Of a stretch of DNA of 64,000 nucleotides, positions 16,521 to 25,874 are shown piece by piece (within the stretch, counting starts at the first letter, position 1; every line of letters starts with the position of its first letter). The position numbers and the translations under genes are program-made. A model generated the notes under the pieces. It was not told the DNA's origin, did not search any database, and worked only from the letters and a program-made list of their open reading frames with translations. Source of the DNA: Pseudomonas sp. GM48. Its GTDB lineage: Bacteria > Pseudomonadota > Gammaproteobacteria > Pseudomonadales > Pseudomonadaceae. Where the stretch lies: NCBI RefSeq assembly GCF_000282335.1, contig NZ_AKJM01000105.1:1-64000 (forward strand), read 5' to 3'.

Positions 16521-17594
16521 TCAATGCTCCCGGCTTTCGAAGTCGATGCGCGGATCGACAAAGGTGTAGGTCAGGTCGCCGATCAGTTTCACCACCAGCC
16601 CCAGCAAGGTGAAGATGAACAGCGTGCCGAACACCACCGGGTAATCGCGGTTGATTGCGGCCTCGAAACTCATCAGGCCGAGGCCGTCGAGGGAGAAAAT
16701 CACCTCCACCAGCAACGAGCCGGTGAAGAAGATGCCGATAAGGGCTGAGGGGAAACCCGCGATCACCAGCAACATGGCGTTGCGGAACACATGGCCGTAC
16801 AGCACGCGGTGGTTGGTCAGGCCTTTGGCCTTGGCGGTGATCACGTACTGTTTGTTGATTTCGTCGAGGAAGCTGTTTTTGGTCAGCAGGGTCATGGTCG
16901 CGAAGTTGCCGATCACCAGTGCAGTCACCGGCAGCGCCAGGTGCCAGAAGTAATCGAGGATCTTGCCAGTCATGCTCAGTTCATCGAAGTTGTTCGAAGT
17001 CAGCCCGCGCAAGGGGAACCAGTCGAGGTAACTGCCGCCGGCGAACACTACGATCAACAGGATGGCGAACAGGAACGCCGGGATCGCGTAGCCGACGATG
17101 ATCGCCGAACTGGTCCAGACGTCGAAGTGGCTGCCGTGCCGCTTGGCCTTGGCGATCCCCAGCGGGATCGACACCAGGTACATGATCAGCGTGCTCCACA
17201 GTCCGAGGGAGATCGAGACGGGCATCTTTTCCTTGATCAGGTCGATGACCTTGGCGTCACGGAAGAAGCTGTCGCCGAAATCCAGGGACGCATAGTTCTT
17301 CACCATGATCCACAAGCGTTCCGGCGCCGACTTGTCGAAGCCATACATGTGCTCGATTTCCTTGATCAACGCCGGGTCCAGGCCCTGGGCGCCGCGATAG
17401 GCCGAGCCTGCCACCGAGACTTCGGCGCCGCCGCCAGCGATGCGGCTGGTGGCGCCTTCGAAGCCTTCGAGCTTGGCGATCATCTGTTCCACCGGCCCGC
17501 CCGGGGCGGCCTGGATGATCACGAAGTTAATCAGCAAAATGCCGAACAAGGTCGGAATGATCAGCAGCAGTCGCCGAAAAATATACGCCAGCAT
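16521..17594 (-). CDS. yejB: ABC transporter permease, YejB-like
   Basis: 357 residues. It begins MLAYIFRRLLLIIPTLFGIL, the standard first helix of DppB/OppB/YejB permeases, followed by a periplasmic segment and five more helices. The EAA loop reads TAKAKGLTNHRVLYGHVFRN. It forms the inner-membrane channel with YejE. It lies four bases after the first binding-protein gene. Confidence 0.93.
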   Translation of the reverse strand: MLAYIFRRLLLIIPTLFGILLINFVIIQAAPGGPVEQMIAKLEGFEGATSRIAGGGAEVSVAGSAYRGAQGLDPALIKEIEHMYGFDKSAPERLWIMVKNYASLDFGDSFFRDAKVIDLIKEKMPVSISLGLWSTLIMYLVSIPLGIAKAKRHGSHFDVWTSSAIIVGYAIPAFLFAILLIVVFAGGSYLDWFPLRGLTSNNFDELSMTGKILDYFWHLALPVTALVIGNFATMTLLTKNSFLDEINKQYVITAKAKGLTNHRVLYGHVFRNAMLLVIAGFPSALIGIFFTGSLLVEVIFSLDGLGLMSFEAAINRDYPVVFGTLFIFTLLGLVVKLIGDLTYTFVDPRIDFESREH

Positions 17595-17598
17595 CTGA

Positions 17599-19440
17599 TT
17601 ACTCCGTGCCCGCAGGACCAGCCTGCAGAGTGGTTTCGACTTCTATCGCCGGCTTGATGTCGGGCTTGACCCACCAGGTGGCGGTGCCGATGTCGTATTT
17701 AGGCGAGACCTTTGGATGGCCGATGTGGTTCCAGTACGCCACGCGCCAGGTTTTGATGTGCCAGTTGGGTATTACGTAATAGCCCCATTGCAGAACGCGG
17801 TCCAGCGCGCGGGCGTGGGCTACCAGGCTTTTGCGCGAATCGGCGTTGATCAGTTGCTCGACCAGTTGATCGACCACCGGATCCTTCAGGCCCATGGAAT
17901 TACGGCTGCCGGATTTGTCGGCAGCGGCCGACATCCAGAATTCCCGTTGTTCGTTACCCGGTGAGTTGGACTGCGGGAAGCTGCCGACGATCATATCGAA
18001 GTCCCGGGAACGCACGCGGTTGATGTATTGCGAGACGTCGACCCGGCGGATCACCAGATCGATGCCCAGGTCACTCAGGTTGCGCTTGAATGGCAGCAGC
18101 ACTCGTTCGAATTCGGTCTGGGCCAACAGAAACTCGATGACGACAGGTTTGCCGGTGGCATCGACCATTTTGTCATCGACGATACGCCAGCCGGCCTCCT
18201 GCAGCAGTTGATAGGCTTCCCGTTGCTGGGCGCGGATCATGCCGCTGCCGTCAGTGGTCGGGTTCTGGAACGCTTCGCTGAACACCTGCGGCGGCAGCTT
18301 GCTGCGTAACGGCTCAAGGATTGCCACCTGATCGGCATCGGGCAGGCCGGTGGCGGCCATTTCCGAGTTCTCGAAGTAACTGCGGGTACGCACGTAGGCG
18401 CCGTTGAACAGTTGCTTGTTGGTCCACTCGAAGTCCAGCAGCAGCGACAACGCCTGGCGCACGCGCACATCGTGGAACACCGGGCGACGCAAATTGAACA
18501 CGAACCCTTGCATGCCAGTCGGATTGCCGTTGGGAATCTGTTCCTTGACCAGCCGGCCTTCGGTAACCGCCGGAACATTGTAGGCGTTGGCCCAGTTCTT
18601 CGCGGTCATTTCCAGCCAGTAGTCGAACTGCCCGGCCTTGAGCGCTTCCAGGGCCACGGTGTTGTCGCGGTAGTAATCGGTGGTCATCACATCGAAGTTA
18701 TAGAAACCCCGATTGACCGGCAGGTCCTTGCCCCAGTAATCCTTGACCCGCTCGTAACGAACCGAGCGTCCGGCCTTCACTTCACTGACCTTGTACGGGC
18801 CACTGCCCAGCGGGATTTCCAGGTTGCCCTTGTTGAAATCGCGGTCGGCCCACCAATGCTTGGGCAGCACCGGCAACTGGCCGAGAATCAGCGGCAGCTC
18901 GCGATTGTTGGTGTGCTTGAACTTGAACAGTACGGTGAGCGGGTCTTCGGCAACCACTTCCGCCACATCGTTGTAGTAGCCACGGTACATCGGCGCGCCG
19001 TCCTTGGTCAGCATCTGGAAGCTGAACACCACGTCCTCGGCGCGTACCGGATGGCCGTCATGGAAGCGTGCTTCCGGACGCAGGTAGAAACGCACCCAGG
19101 CGTTGTCCGGGGCTTTTTCGATCAGCCGGGCGATCAGGCCGTATTCGGTGAACGGCTCATCGAGGCCTTGCTTGGCCAAGGTGTCGTAAATGTTGCCGAT
19201 ATCATCCGCCGGCACGCCTTTGCTGATGAACGGGTTAAGGCTGTCGAAGCCGCCGAAACCGGCCTGGCGGAAGATCCCGCCCTTGGGCGCATCCGGATTG
19301 ACGTAGTCGAAGTGCTTGAAGTCGGCCGGGTATTTCGGCGGCTCGTTGTACAGGGTCACGGCATGTTGCGGGGCGGCACAGGCCAGCCCGGCAAACAGCA
19401 GACCGCTGGCCTGCAGGAGCAGGGCACGGATGGGGTTCAT
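17599..19440 (-). CDS. Periplasmic peptide-binding protein (YejA-like), copy 1
   Basis: 613 residues from the ATG at 19440, which starts a signal peptide (MNPIRALLLQASGLLFAGLACA). The mature part is an SBP_bac_5 protein: DAPKGGIFRQAGFGGFDSLN near the N-terminus and PEARFHDGHPVRAEDVVFSF around 130-160. It delivers peptides to YejB/E. Its start overlaps the stop of the second binding protein (ATGA at 19437-19440). Two related binding proteins in tandem imply two ligand ranges for one permease. Confidence 0.9.
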   Translation of the reverse strand: MNPIRALLLQASGLLFAGLACAAPQHAVTLYNEPPKYPADFKHFDYVNPDAPKGGIFRQAGFGGFDSLNPFISKGVPADDIGNIYDTLAKQGLDEPFTEYGLIARLIEKAPDNAWVRFYLRPEARFHDGHPVRAEDVVFSFQMLTKDGAPMYRGYYNDVAEVVAEDPLTVLFKFKHTNNRELPLILGQLPVLPKHWWADRDFNKGNLEIPLGSGPYKVSEVKAGRSVRYERVKDYWGKDLPVNRGFYNFDVMTTDYYRDNTVALEALKAGQFDYWLEMTAKNWANAYNVPAVTEGRLVKEQIPNGNPTGMQGFVFNLRRPVFHDVRVRQALSLLLDFEWTNKQLFNGAYVRTRSYFENSEMAATGLPDADQVAILEPLRSKLPPQVFSEAFQNPTTDGSGMIRAQQREAYQLLQEAGWRIVDDKMVDATGKPVVIEFLLAQTEFERVLLPFKRNLSDLGIDLVIRRVDVSQYINRVRSRDFDMIVGSFPQSNSPGNEQREFWMSAAADKSGSRNSMGLKDPVVDQLVEQLINADSRKSLVAHARALDRVLQWGYYVIPNWHIKTWRVAYWNHIGHPKVSPKYDIGTATWWVKPDIKPAIEVETTLQAGPAGTE

Positions 19441-21269
19441 TGATCTTTCTCCGAAGATTTCAGCCACCACGCATTCAGGCCCAGGGTGTAGGGCGGTGTG
19501 GTGACGAAGGCGAGCCGGTTGCGGTACGCCAGACGGTGATAATTAAGGTACCAGTTGGGAATGATGTAGTGCTGCCATAGCAGCACTCGATCGAGGGCCT
19601 TGCCGGCGGCGACTTGCTCATCGCGGGTCCGGGCGGCGAGCAACTGTTCGAGCAAATGGTCGACCACCGGGTTGGCAATGCCGGCGTAGTTCTTGCTGCC
19701 CTTGACCGCAGCCTGGCTGGAGTGAAAGTACTGCCATTGTTCCAGGCCGGGGCTGAGCGTCTGGTTGAGGGTCATCAGAATCATGTCGAAATCGAACTGG
19801 TCGAGGCGCTGCTTGTATTGTGCGCGATCGACCGTGCGCAGCAGCGCATCAATGCCGATGCTGGCAAGGTTCTCGACATAAGGCTGGAGGATGCGCTCCA
19901 GGTTCGGGTTGACCAGCAGGAGTTCCAGTCGCAATGGCTGCCCGGCGGCGTTTTGCAGACGCTGGCCATTGAGTTTCCAGCCGGCTTCGGCGAGCAGGCC
20001 GAGGGCCTTGCGCAGGGTCTCACGGGGGATGCCGCGCCCATCAGTCTGCGGCAGACTGAACGGCTCGGTAAAGAGCCTGGCCGGTAGCTGCTCGCGATAG
20101 GACTTGAGCAAAAGCCATTCATGCCCGACCGGCAAACCGGTGGCCGAGAATTCACTGTTGGGGTAATAGCTCATGGCGCGTTGGTAGGCGCCGCCGAACA
20201 GCGTGCGGTTGGTCCACTCGAAGTCGAACATCAGCCCCAGCGCTTCACGGACCTTGGCGTCCGAAAACGTCGGGCGACGGCTGTTCATGAACAGGCCCTG
20301 ACTCTGGGTCGGGATTTGATGCGCAATTTGCGCCTTGATCACGTCACCACGACGTATGGCCGGGAAGTTGTAGCCGGTGTCCCAGTTTTTCGCCTGATGC
20401 TCGATATAAATGTCGAACTCACCGGCCTTGAACGCCTCGAACGCCACGTCGCTGTCGCGGTAGAACTCCACTTCCATGCGATCGAAGTTGTACTTGCCGC
20501 GATTGACCGGCAGGTCCTTGCCCCAGTAGTCCTTTACCCGTTCGAAGACGATCTGCCGTCCAGGTGTGACCGACGTGATGCGATACGGTCCGCTGCCCAG
20601 TGGCGGCTCGAAGGTGGTGGCCTTGAAGTCGCGACCTTTCCAGTAGTGCTGCGCCAGCACCGGCATTTCGCCCAGGCGCAGGATCAGCAGCGGATTGCCG
20701 GCGCGCTTGAACACGAAACGGATGCGCTGCGGGTTGAGGATGTCGACCCGCAGCACTTCCTGGAGGCTGGTGCGGTACAGCGGATGGCCTTCCTTGAGCA
20801 GCAGGCGGTAGGAGAACGCGACGTCGTAAGCGGTGATCGGCGTGCCGTCATGGAAGCGTGCTTCGGGACGCAGGTTGAACACCACCCAGCTGCGGTCCTC
20901 GTTGTATTCCACCGACTGGGCGATCAGACCGTAGCTGGACGCTGGCTCATCACCGGACGGCGCGTACTGCCCGGTGCCGACCATCAGCGGTTCGTTGAGC
21001 TCGTTGATGCCGTACTGCAGGAAGTTCGGTGTGGTGACAGGGCTGGTGCCCTTGAAAGTGTAAGGGTTGAGCGTGTCGAAGGTGCCAAACGCCATGACCC
21101 GCAACGTACCGCCCTTGGGCGCTTGCGGGTTGACCCAGTCGAAGTGGGTAAATCGGGCCGGGTACTTGAGCGTGCCGAACTGCGCATAACCATGGCTTTC
21201 GCTGATCGTCGCGCTTGCGGTGGAGCTCAAGGCCAGGCTGATCAGGAGCAGGAGCAGGGGGCGCTTCAA
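19437..21269 (-). CDS. Periplasmic peptide-binding protein (YejA-like), copy 2
   Basis: 610 residues with signal peptide MKRPLLLLLISLALSSTASA. The same SBP_bac_5 layout as copy 1: NPQAPKGGTLRVMAFGTFDT, RPEARFHDGTPITAYDVAFS and DYWGKDLPVNRGKYNFDRME. It is the first gene of the five-gene transporter operon that runs into fabI. The two copies share many motifs but differ over most positions, so this is an old duplication. There is no regulator beside it. Confidence 0.9.
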   Translation of the reverse strand: MKRPLLLLLISLALSSTASATISESHGYAQFGTLKYPARFTHFDWVNPQAPKGGTLRVMAFGTFDTLNPYTFKGTSPVTTPNFLQYGINELNEPLMVGTGQYAPSGDEPASSYGLIAQSVEYNEDRSWVVFNLRPEARFHDGTPITAYDVAFSYRLLLKEGHPLYRTSLQEVLRVDILNPQRIRFVFKRAGNPLLILRLGEMPVLAQHYWKGRDFKATTFEPPLGSGPYRITSVTPGRQIVFERVKDYWGKDLPVNRGKYNFDRMEVEFYRDSDVAFEAFKAGEFDIYIEHQAKNWDTGYNFPAIRRGDVIKAQIAHQIPTQSQGLFMNSRRPTFSDAKVREALGLMFDFEWTNRTLFGGAYQRAMSYYPNSEFSATGLPVGHEWLLLKSYREQLPARLFTEPFSLPQTDGRGIPRETLRKALGLLAEAGWKLNGQRLQNAAGQPLRLELLLVNPNLERILQPYVENLASIGIDALLRTVDRAQYKQRLDQFDFDMILMTLNQTLSPGLEQWQYFHSSQAAVKGSKNYAGIANPVVDHLLEQLLAARTRDEQVAAGKALDRVLLWQHYIIPNWYLNYHRLAYRNRLAFVTTPPYTLGLNAWWLKSSEKDQ

Positions 21270-21397
21270 ATAGGGGATCCGATCCAGGCGGCTTGGGCTT
21301 TGTGGACGGTACAGTAACAGCTTGTATGGACAGGAAAAAGACGGGGGGTAAATGCGTGGTTAATAGTGGCGGATATGTTTTGTCGAGCTCGAAACCT

Positions 21398-21528
21398 GTG
21401 GCGAGGGAGCTTGCTCCCGTTGGGTCGCGCAGCGGCCCCAAAAGCTGATATCTGATGCTTTCTGATATCTCGCGTGTTTGGATTTTACGACCGCTTCGCA
21501 GCCGAGCGGGAGCAAGCTCCCTCGCCAC
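21398..21528. repeat. REPIN (paired Pseudomonas REP elements)
   Basis: GTGGCGAGGGAGCTTGCTCC (21398 on) and its inverted copy (21507-21528) flank about 87 bases. This is the typical Pseudomonas REP core in head-to-head arrangement, lying between the transporter operon promoter and mltD. Confidence 0.85.
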
Positions 21529-21558
21529 AAAAAAAGCCCCTGAAATCAGGGGCTCTTT
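21529..21558. terminator. Bidirectional terminator behind mltD
   Basis: AGCCCCTGA (21535-21543) pairs with TCAGGGGCT (21546-21554). Seven A residues precede it and a T-run follows it, so it can act in both directions. It directly follows the mltD stop on the minus strand. Confidence 0.85.
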
Positions 21559-21559
21559 T

Positions 21560-22993
21560 TTAATGCGGATTGGCCACCGTCAACATCTGGCCGGGCTTCA
21601 GCGCCTGCCCGACACGCGGGTTCCAGCGCTTGAGGTGCTGCATTTCAACGTTAAAGCGCTTGGCCACGATGTACAGCGAGTCGCCTTGCTGGACCTTGTA
21701 CTTGGTCTGCTGCTTCTTGGTGTTGGCTGCAATCACGGTGTTGACGCGCCCGGAGCTGCGTTTGCTGTTGTCCTGCATGACCAGGGTCTGGCCGGGCTTG
21801 AGGTTCTTGCCGGTCAGATTGTTCCAGCGTTGCAGGTCCTTCACGTCAACGTCGTTGGCCTTGGCGATGGAGCCGAGGTTGTCACCCCGTTTGACCCGGT
21901 AGGAGCGCTTGGCGCTGGCGACCTGGGTATCGTCGGCGCCTTCGAAGACCGGCTTGAGCGACTTCTTGCTGATCAACTCTTCAGGACGCATGGTCTGCAG
22001 GCTGCTGGTCAGCAGTTGCGCCTTGGAGGTCGGGACCAGCAGATGCTGCGGGCCGTCGATGGTGGTGCGCTGCTTGAAGGCCGGGTTGAGCTGGAACAGT
22101 TCGTCTTCGTCGATGTTGGCGACTTCAGCGACCTTGGACAGGTCCATGCGCTGGTTGATTTCGACGACCTGGAAGTAGGGCTCGTTGGCGATCGGGTTGA
22201 GGTTCACGCCGTAGGCTTCCGGCGCCATCACCACTTGCGACAGCGCCAGCAGCTTCGGCACGTAGGCCTGGGTTTCGGAGGGCAGCGGCAGGTTCCAGTA
22301 GTCGGTCGGCAGGCCGAGACGCTCGTTGCGTTCGATGGCCCGGCTGACGGTGCCTTCGCCGGCATTGTAGGCCGCCAGGGCCAGCAACCAGTCGCCGTTG
22401 AACATGTCGTGCAGGCGGGTCAGGTAATCCATCGCGGCAGTGGTCGACGCGGTGATATCGCGACGGCCATCATAGAATCGGGTTTGACGCAGGTTGAAGT
22501 AACGCCCGGTGGATGGGATGAATTGCCAAAGACCCACCGCGTCGGCCCGGGAATAGGCCATCGGGTTGTAGGCACTTTCAATCACTGGCAGCAGTGCCAG
22601 TTCCAGCGGCATGTTGCGTTCTTCAAGGCGTTCGACGATGTAGTGAATGTAGAGGCTGCCACGCTCGCCGGCGTTTTCGAGGAAGGAGGGATTGCTGGCG
22701 AACCATAGGCGCTGTTGCTCGATGCGCGGGTTCACGCCCAGCCCGTCCTGCAACTGGAAGCCCTGGCGCATGCGCTCCCAGACGTCCTGTGGAATTTGCG
22801 GGCTGGGTTTTTCGCTGAGCCAGATCGGCTTCTGCTTGGCGCGCGCGGCGATGTTCGGCGTGTGCGCCGCATCGGTCTGCGGCGCATGACTGGAACAGCC
22901 CGCCAGGGTGGCGGACACAGCCACCGCAATGGCTTGAGCCAAGCGGGTCAATGCGTCTGAACTGATGGCTTTGCGAATAGGTGACGACATTGG
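21560..22993 (-). CDS. mltD: Membrane-bound lytic transglycosylase D with LysM domains
   Basis: 477 residues from the ATG at 22993. A lipoprotein signal ends ATLAGC, with Cys32 as the lipidation site. The SLT domain is about 110-240, with Glu138 in LLPVIESAYNP as the catalytic acid and LALAAYNAGEG as the second family motif. Two LysM repeats follow (about 350-395 and 430-475: RVKRGDNLGSIAKAN and KVQQGDSLYIVAKRF). It cleaves peptidoglycan at the outer-membrane inner face. Divergent from nothing nearby; gloB lies upstream on the same strand. Confidence 0.94.
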   Translation of the reverse strand, partial: PMSSPIRKAISSDALTRLAQAIAVAVSATLAGCSSHAPQTDAAHTPNIAARAKQKPIWLSEKPSPQIPQDVWERMRQGFQLQDGLGVNPRIEQQRLWFASNPSFLENAGERGSLYIHYIVERLEERNMPLELALLPVIESAYNPMAYSRADAVGLWQFIPSTGRYFNLRQTRFYDGRRDITASTTAAMDYLTRLHDMFNGDWLLALAAYNAGEGTVSRAIERNERLGLPTDYWNLPLPSETQAYVPKLLALSQVVMAPEAYGVNLNPIANEPYFQVVEINQRMDLSKVAEVANIDEDELFQLNPAFKQRTTIDGPQHLLVPTSKAQLLTSSLQTMRPEELISKKSLKPVFEGADDTQVASAKRSYRVKRGDNLGSIAKANDVDVKDLQRWNNLTGKNLKPGQTLVMQDNSKRSSGRVNTVIAANTKKQQTKYKVQQGDSLYIVAKRFNVEMQHLKRWNPRVGQALKPGQMLTVANPH

Positions 22994-23089
22994 CTGGAAG
23001 TAAGTTCCGGGCAAAAATGTCGGGCGATTCTAGAAAGCACACCCTGCGCGGTCAACCTTTCAGAATTGTTGCAACCTTGAGCGATCCCT

Positions 23090-23857
23090 TTAGAACTTGT
23101 CTTTCCAGGCTCGAAGCGCAGCAAAAACCATATCGGGCGCCGAGTTATCGGTGCCGGTCCGTTCGTCCGCTTTTTCTTTAACGGATGTTTCGGCGGCGCG
23201 CAAGAACGGGTTTGTGAGCTTTTCCAGCGCCAGTGTCGACGGCAGCGTCATGATTGCGGATTCGCGTTGGCGGGTGACTTTGGCCAGACGCTCGGCGGTG
23301 TGCGGATTGTCCGGTTCGACGGCCGCCGCAAACTTCAGGTTGCCGAGGGTGTATTCGTGGGTGCAGTAGACCAGCGTGTCTTCCGGCAATGCAGCGAGGC
23401 GTGTCAGCGAGTTGTACATTTGCTGTGGCGTGCCTTCAAACAACCGTCCGCAGCCGGCGGCAAACAGTGTGTCACCGCAGAACAGCAACCCGTGGTGGTA
23501 ATAAGCGATATGCCCCAGGGTGTGGCCAGGGACCGCAAGGATGTCGAAGTCCCAGCCGAGCACACTGATCTTGTCGTTGTCCTTGAGCGCAACGTCCCGC
23601 GCCGGGATCGTTTCGCTGGCCGGGCCATAGACCTTTGCGTCCGTCGCTTTTTTCAGCTGTTCGACGCCGCCGACATGGTCATGATGGTGATGAGTGATCA
23701 AAATATCACTCAGTACCCAGCCCGGATTGGCCGCAAGCCAGGCTTGTACGGGGGCGGCATCACCCGGGTCGACGACCGCGCAGCGCTTGCTGCCGTGGTC
23801 TTGTAACAACCAGATGTAGTTGTCGGTGAAGGCGGGCAGGGCAGTGATCTGTATCAT
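23090..23857 (-). CDS. gloB: Hydroxyacylglutathione hydrolase (glyoxalase II)
   Basis: 255 residues. It hydrolyses S-lactoylglutathione to lactate and glutathione in methylglyoxal detoxification. The metallo-beta-lactamase motif THHHHDHVGG is present, plus His in VPGHTLGH, Asp in CGDTLF and CTHEYT near the substrate site. The ATG at 23857 (MIQITALPAF) matches the family start; an upstream in-frame extension to 23944 is unlikely. It is divergent from the methyltransferase gene, as is usual in pseudomonads. Confidence 0.95.
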   Translation of the reverse strand: MIQITALPAFTDNYIWLLQDHGSKRCAVVDPGDAAPVQAWLAANPGWVLSDILITHHHHDHVGGVEQLKKATDAKVYGPASETIPARDVALKDNDKISVLGWDFDILAVPGHTLGHIAYYHHGLLFCGDTLFAAGCGRLFEGTPQQMYNSLTRLAALPEDTLVYCTHEYTLGNLKFAAAVEPDNPHTAERLAKVTRQRESAIMTLPSTLALEKLTNPFLRAAETSVKEKADERTGTDNSAPDMVFAALRAWKDKF

Positions 23858-23922
23858 CGTCGGATTCGCCAAACGGAAATCAATGGCGCATCTTAGAACT
23901 TCCTGGCGTGTTGGAGAATGCA

Positions 23923-24681
23923 ATGACTGATAAAGCGTTCGCACAGGCTGATCCTGACTGGCTGGCGTTGATCAGCGCGGCCCGCGAGTGGCTCGCCGGT
24001 CCCCTCGGGCAATTTTTGCTGGACGAAGAGCGGCGCATGCTCGAAGACGAGCTCGGGCGGTTCTTTGGTGGCTATCTGGTGCATTACGGTCCGTCGGCGC
24101 AGACACCGCCGTCAGCGCCGCAGGTGCAGCGCAACGTACGCCTAGGCGCGCCATTGCCGGGGGTCGAGATCGTTTGTGAGGAACAGGCCTGGCCGTTGAG
24201 CGAGCATGCTGCCGATGTGGTGGTGCTGCAACATGGCCTGGATTTCTGCCTGTCGCCCCACGGCTTGCTCCGTGAAGCGGCCAGCAGCGTTCGCCCCGGC
24301 GGGCATCTGCTGATCATTGGCATCAATCCCTGGAGCAGTTGGGGCCTGCGGCATGTGTTTGCCCAGGATGCGCTGCGCAAGGCGCGCTGCATTTCGCCGT
24401 CGCGGGTCGCGGACTGGTTGAACCTGCTGGGCTTCGCGCTGGAGAAACGCCGCTTCGGGTGCTATCGTCCGCCGCTCGCGTCACCGGCGTGGCAGACCCG
24501 CCTGGCCGGTTGGGAGCGCAAGGCCGGTGACTGGCAGTTGTCGGGCGGCGGCTTCTATTTATTGGTGGCGCGCAAGATCGTGGTGGGTTTGCGGCCAGTC
24601 CGTCAGGAACGTCGCGAGCCGATGGGCAAGTTGATCCCTTTGCCGATGGCCAAGGTCAACCGTCGCAATATCGAACCGTAA
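23923..24681 (+). CDS. Class I SAM-dependent methyltransferase
   Basis: 252 residues from the ATG at 23923, which follows TTGGAGAATGCA; the upstream ATG at 23908 would overlap that site. A Methyltransf_11-like core lies around 85-140 (VVLQHGLDFCLSPHGLLREA, GGHLLIIGINPWS). The glycine-rich SAM loop is weak, as is usual for this gloB-rnhA-linked family. The C-terminus is basic. The substrate is unknown. Conserved between gloB and rnhA, so it is a core gene. Confidence 0.85.
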   Translation: MTDKAFAQADPDWLALISAAREWLAGPLGQFLLDEERRMLEDELGRFFGGYLVHYGPSAQTPPSAPQVQRNVRLGAPLPGVEIVCEEQAWPLSEHAADVVVLQHGLDFCLSPHGLLREAASSVRPGGHLLIIGINPWSSWGLRHVFAQDALRKARCISPSRVADWLNLLGFALEKRRFGCYRPPLASPAWQTRLAGWERKAGDWQLSGGGFYLLVARKIVVGLRPVRQERREPMGKLIPLPMAKVNRRNIEP

Positions 24682-24774
24682 TACACACTTTTTATTTGCG
24701 GCCGGGCCTGTCCCGGCTTCGGGCGTCGTCGATCAGCGATCGGCGAGCCAGCGCATTTTTCTGGATAGATTGGC

Positions 24775-25227
24775 ATGAGCGATAGCGTAGAACTGTTCAC
24801 CGACGGCGCCTGCAAAGGCAACCCTGGCCCTGGCGGCTGGGGCGCATTGCTGGTGTGCAAGGGCGTCGAAAAGGAACTCTGGGGCGGCGAAGCCAATACC
24901 ACCAACAACCGCATGGAACTGATGGGCGCGATCCGTGGCCTGGAAGAGCTCAAGCGTCCCTGCGACGTGCTGCTGGTGACCGATTCCCAGTACGTGATGA
25001 AAGGCATCAACGAGTGGATGGACAACTGGAAGAAGCGCGGCTGGAAAACCGCGGCGAAAGAGCCGGTGAAAAACGCTGACCTGTGGAAGTTGCTCGACGA
25101 GCAGGTCAACCGTCACAAGGTCACCTGGAAATGGGTGCGCGGGCACATTGGCCATCACGGCAACGAACGGGCCGACCAGTTGGCCAACCGCGGCGTCGAT
25201 GAAGTGCGCGGGTACAAGCAGGACTGA
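24775..25227 (+). CDS. rnhA: Ribonuclease HI
   Basis: 150 residues, full length. It degrades the RNA strand of RNA-DNA hybrids. The catalytic residues are all present: Asp10 (LFTDGACKGNPGPGG), Glu48 (NRMELMGA), Asp70 (VTDSQYV), His124 region (RGHIGHHGNERAD) and Asp134. In Pseudomonas, dnaQ normally follows. Here only the first codons of dnaQ remain downstream. Confidence 0.97.
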   Translation: MSDSVELFTDGACKGNPGPGGWGALLVCKGVEKELWGGEANTTNNRMELMGAIRGLEELKRPCDVLLVTDSQYVMKGINEWMDNWKKRGWKTAAKEPVKNADLWKLLDEQVNRHKVTWKWVRGHIGHHGNERADQLANRGVDEVRGYKQD

Positions 25228-25257
25228 TTCGGGTTCAAGCGATGGACCGAGTCATGG

Positions 25258-25335
25258 CCTTCGCGAGCAAGCCCGCTCCCACATTGATCTCCATACGCCA
25301 CAGATCCCTTGTGGGAGCGGGCTTGCTCGCGAAGG
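25258..25335. repeat. REPIN between rnhA and the dnaQ remnant
   Basis: CCTTCGCGAGCAAGCCCGCT starts the left arm (25258-25282), and its exact complement occupies 25311-25335. This is the common P. fluorescens-group REP sequence, with a 28-base centre. Confidence 0.9.
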
Positions 25336-25421
25336 TGGCGACTCGGTGTATCTGAAAGACCCCGGCGGGCGTGTTAACATCGCCGCTTTTGCACGATTGA
25401 CCGATTGAGAGCTGAGCACTG

Positions 25422-25440
25422 ATGGCCACCAGATCCGTTG
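25422..25440 (+). pseudogene. dnaQ: 5' remnant of dnaQ (DNA polymerase III epsilon), cut after six codons
   Basis: ATG at 25422 encodes MATRSV, then the sequence diverges into EFF and a stop. MATRSV followed by VLDTETTG is the normal start of Pseudomonas DnaQ as I know it, and the position after rnhA is the expected one. From about 25440 the sequence is AT-richer and unrelated. The rest of dnaQ is not found in this window. It may lie beyond the window or the gene may be lost here. Confidence 0.65.
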
Positions 25441-25577
25441 AGTTCTTCTAGCTACTTGTCAACCCTGTAATCAGCCTAGTTAGCGCGCCATTTGGCATGT
25501 TTAAAGTATTGAAATTATGAGACATACAGCCAATCTTATTGATTCTGATGGGGTGAGTTTGCAGTCTGAATGAGCCA

Positions 25578-25623
25578 AAAATGTAAACGATGAGCTACAT
25601 TGGATCTCCATCGTTTACATTTT
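25578..25623. repeat. 15-bp perfect inverted repeat
   Basis: AAAATGTAAACGATG (25578-25592) and its exact complement (25609-25623) around a 16-base loop. It could be a factor-independent terminator, since T residues end the right arm, or a recombinase or transposase binding site near the island edge. Confidence 0.5.
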
Positions 25624-25874
25624 GAAAAAAGGCATTTTGACACTGTTTCAGTGCAGAATCAGCCAGCGCATTAAAGTTTGCCCTTCCTCCGACGACGTCC
25701 CACCCACTTACATTAACCGCATTTTCTCCGCGAATGCGGCGGGGTGTAGATGCGAAATTGCGCTCCAGTTGACAGTCTGGCTGCGTTCGACTTAATCAGG
25801 TACTTGCATTCGGTCTAGCCGCTGGCGGCAATAGACTTGACGAACCAGTTTTCTTGCCATGAAAGGCGGTTAAC

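Noticed and set aside
21398..21528. CRISPR-like repeat pair
   Set aside because: Only two inverted copies of a known Pseudomonas REP core; no regular direct repeats or spacers. No CRISPR array was seen anywhere in the window.
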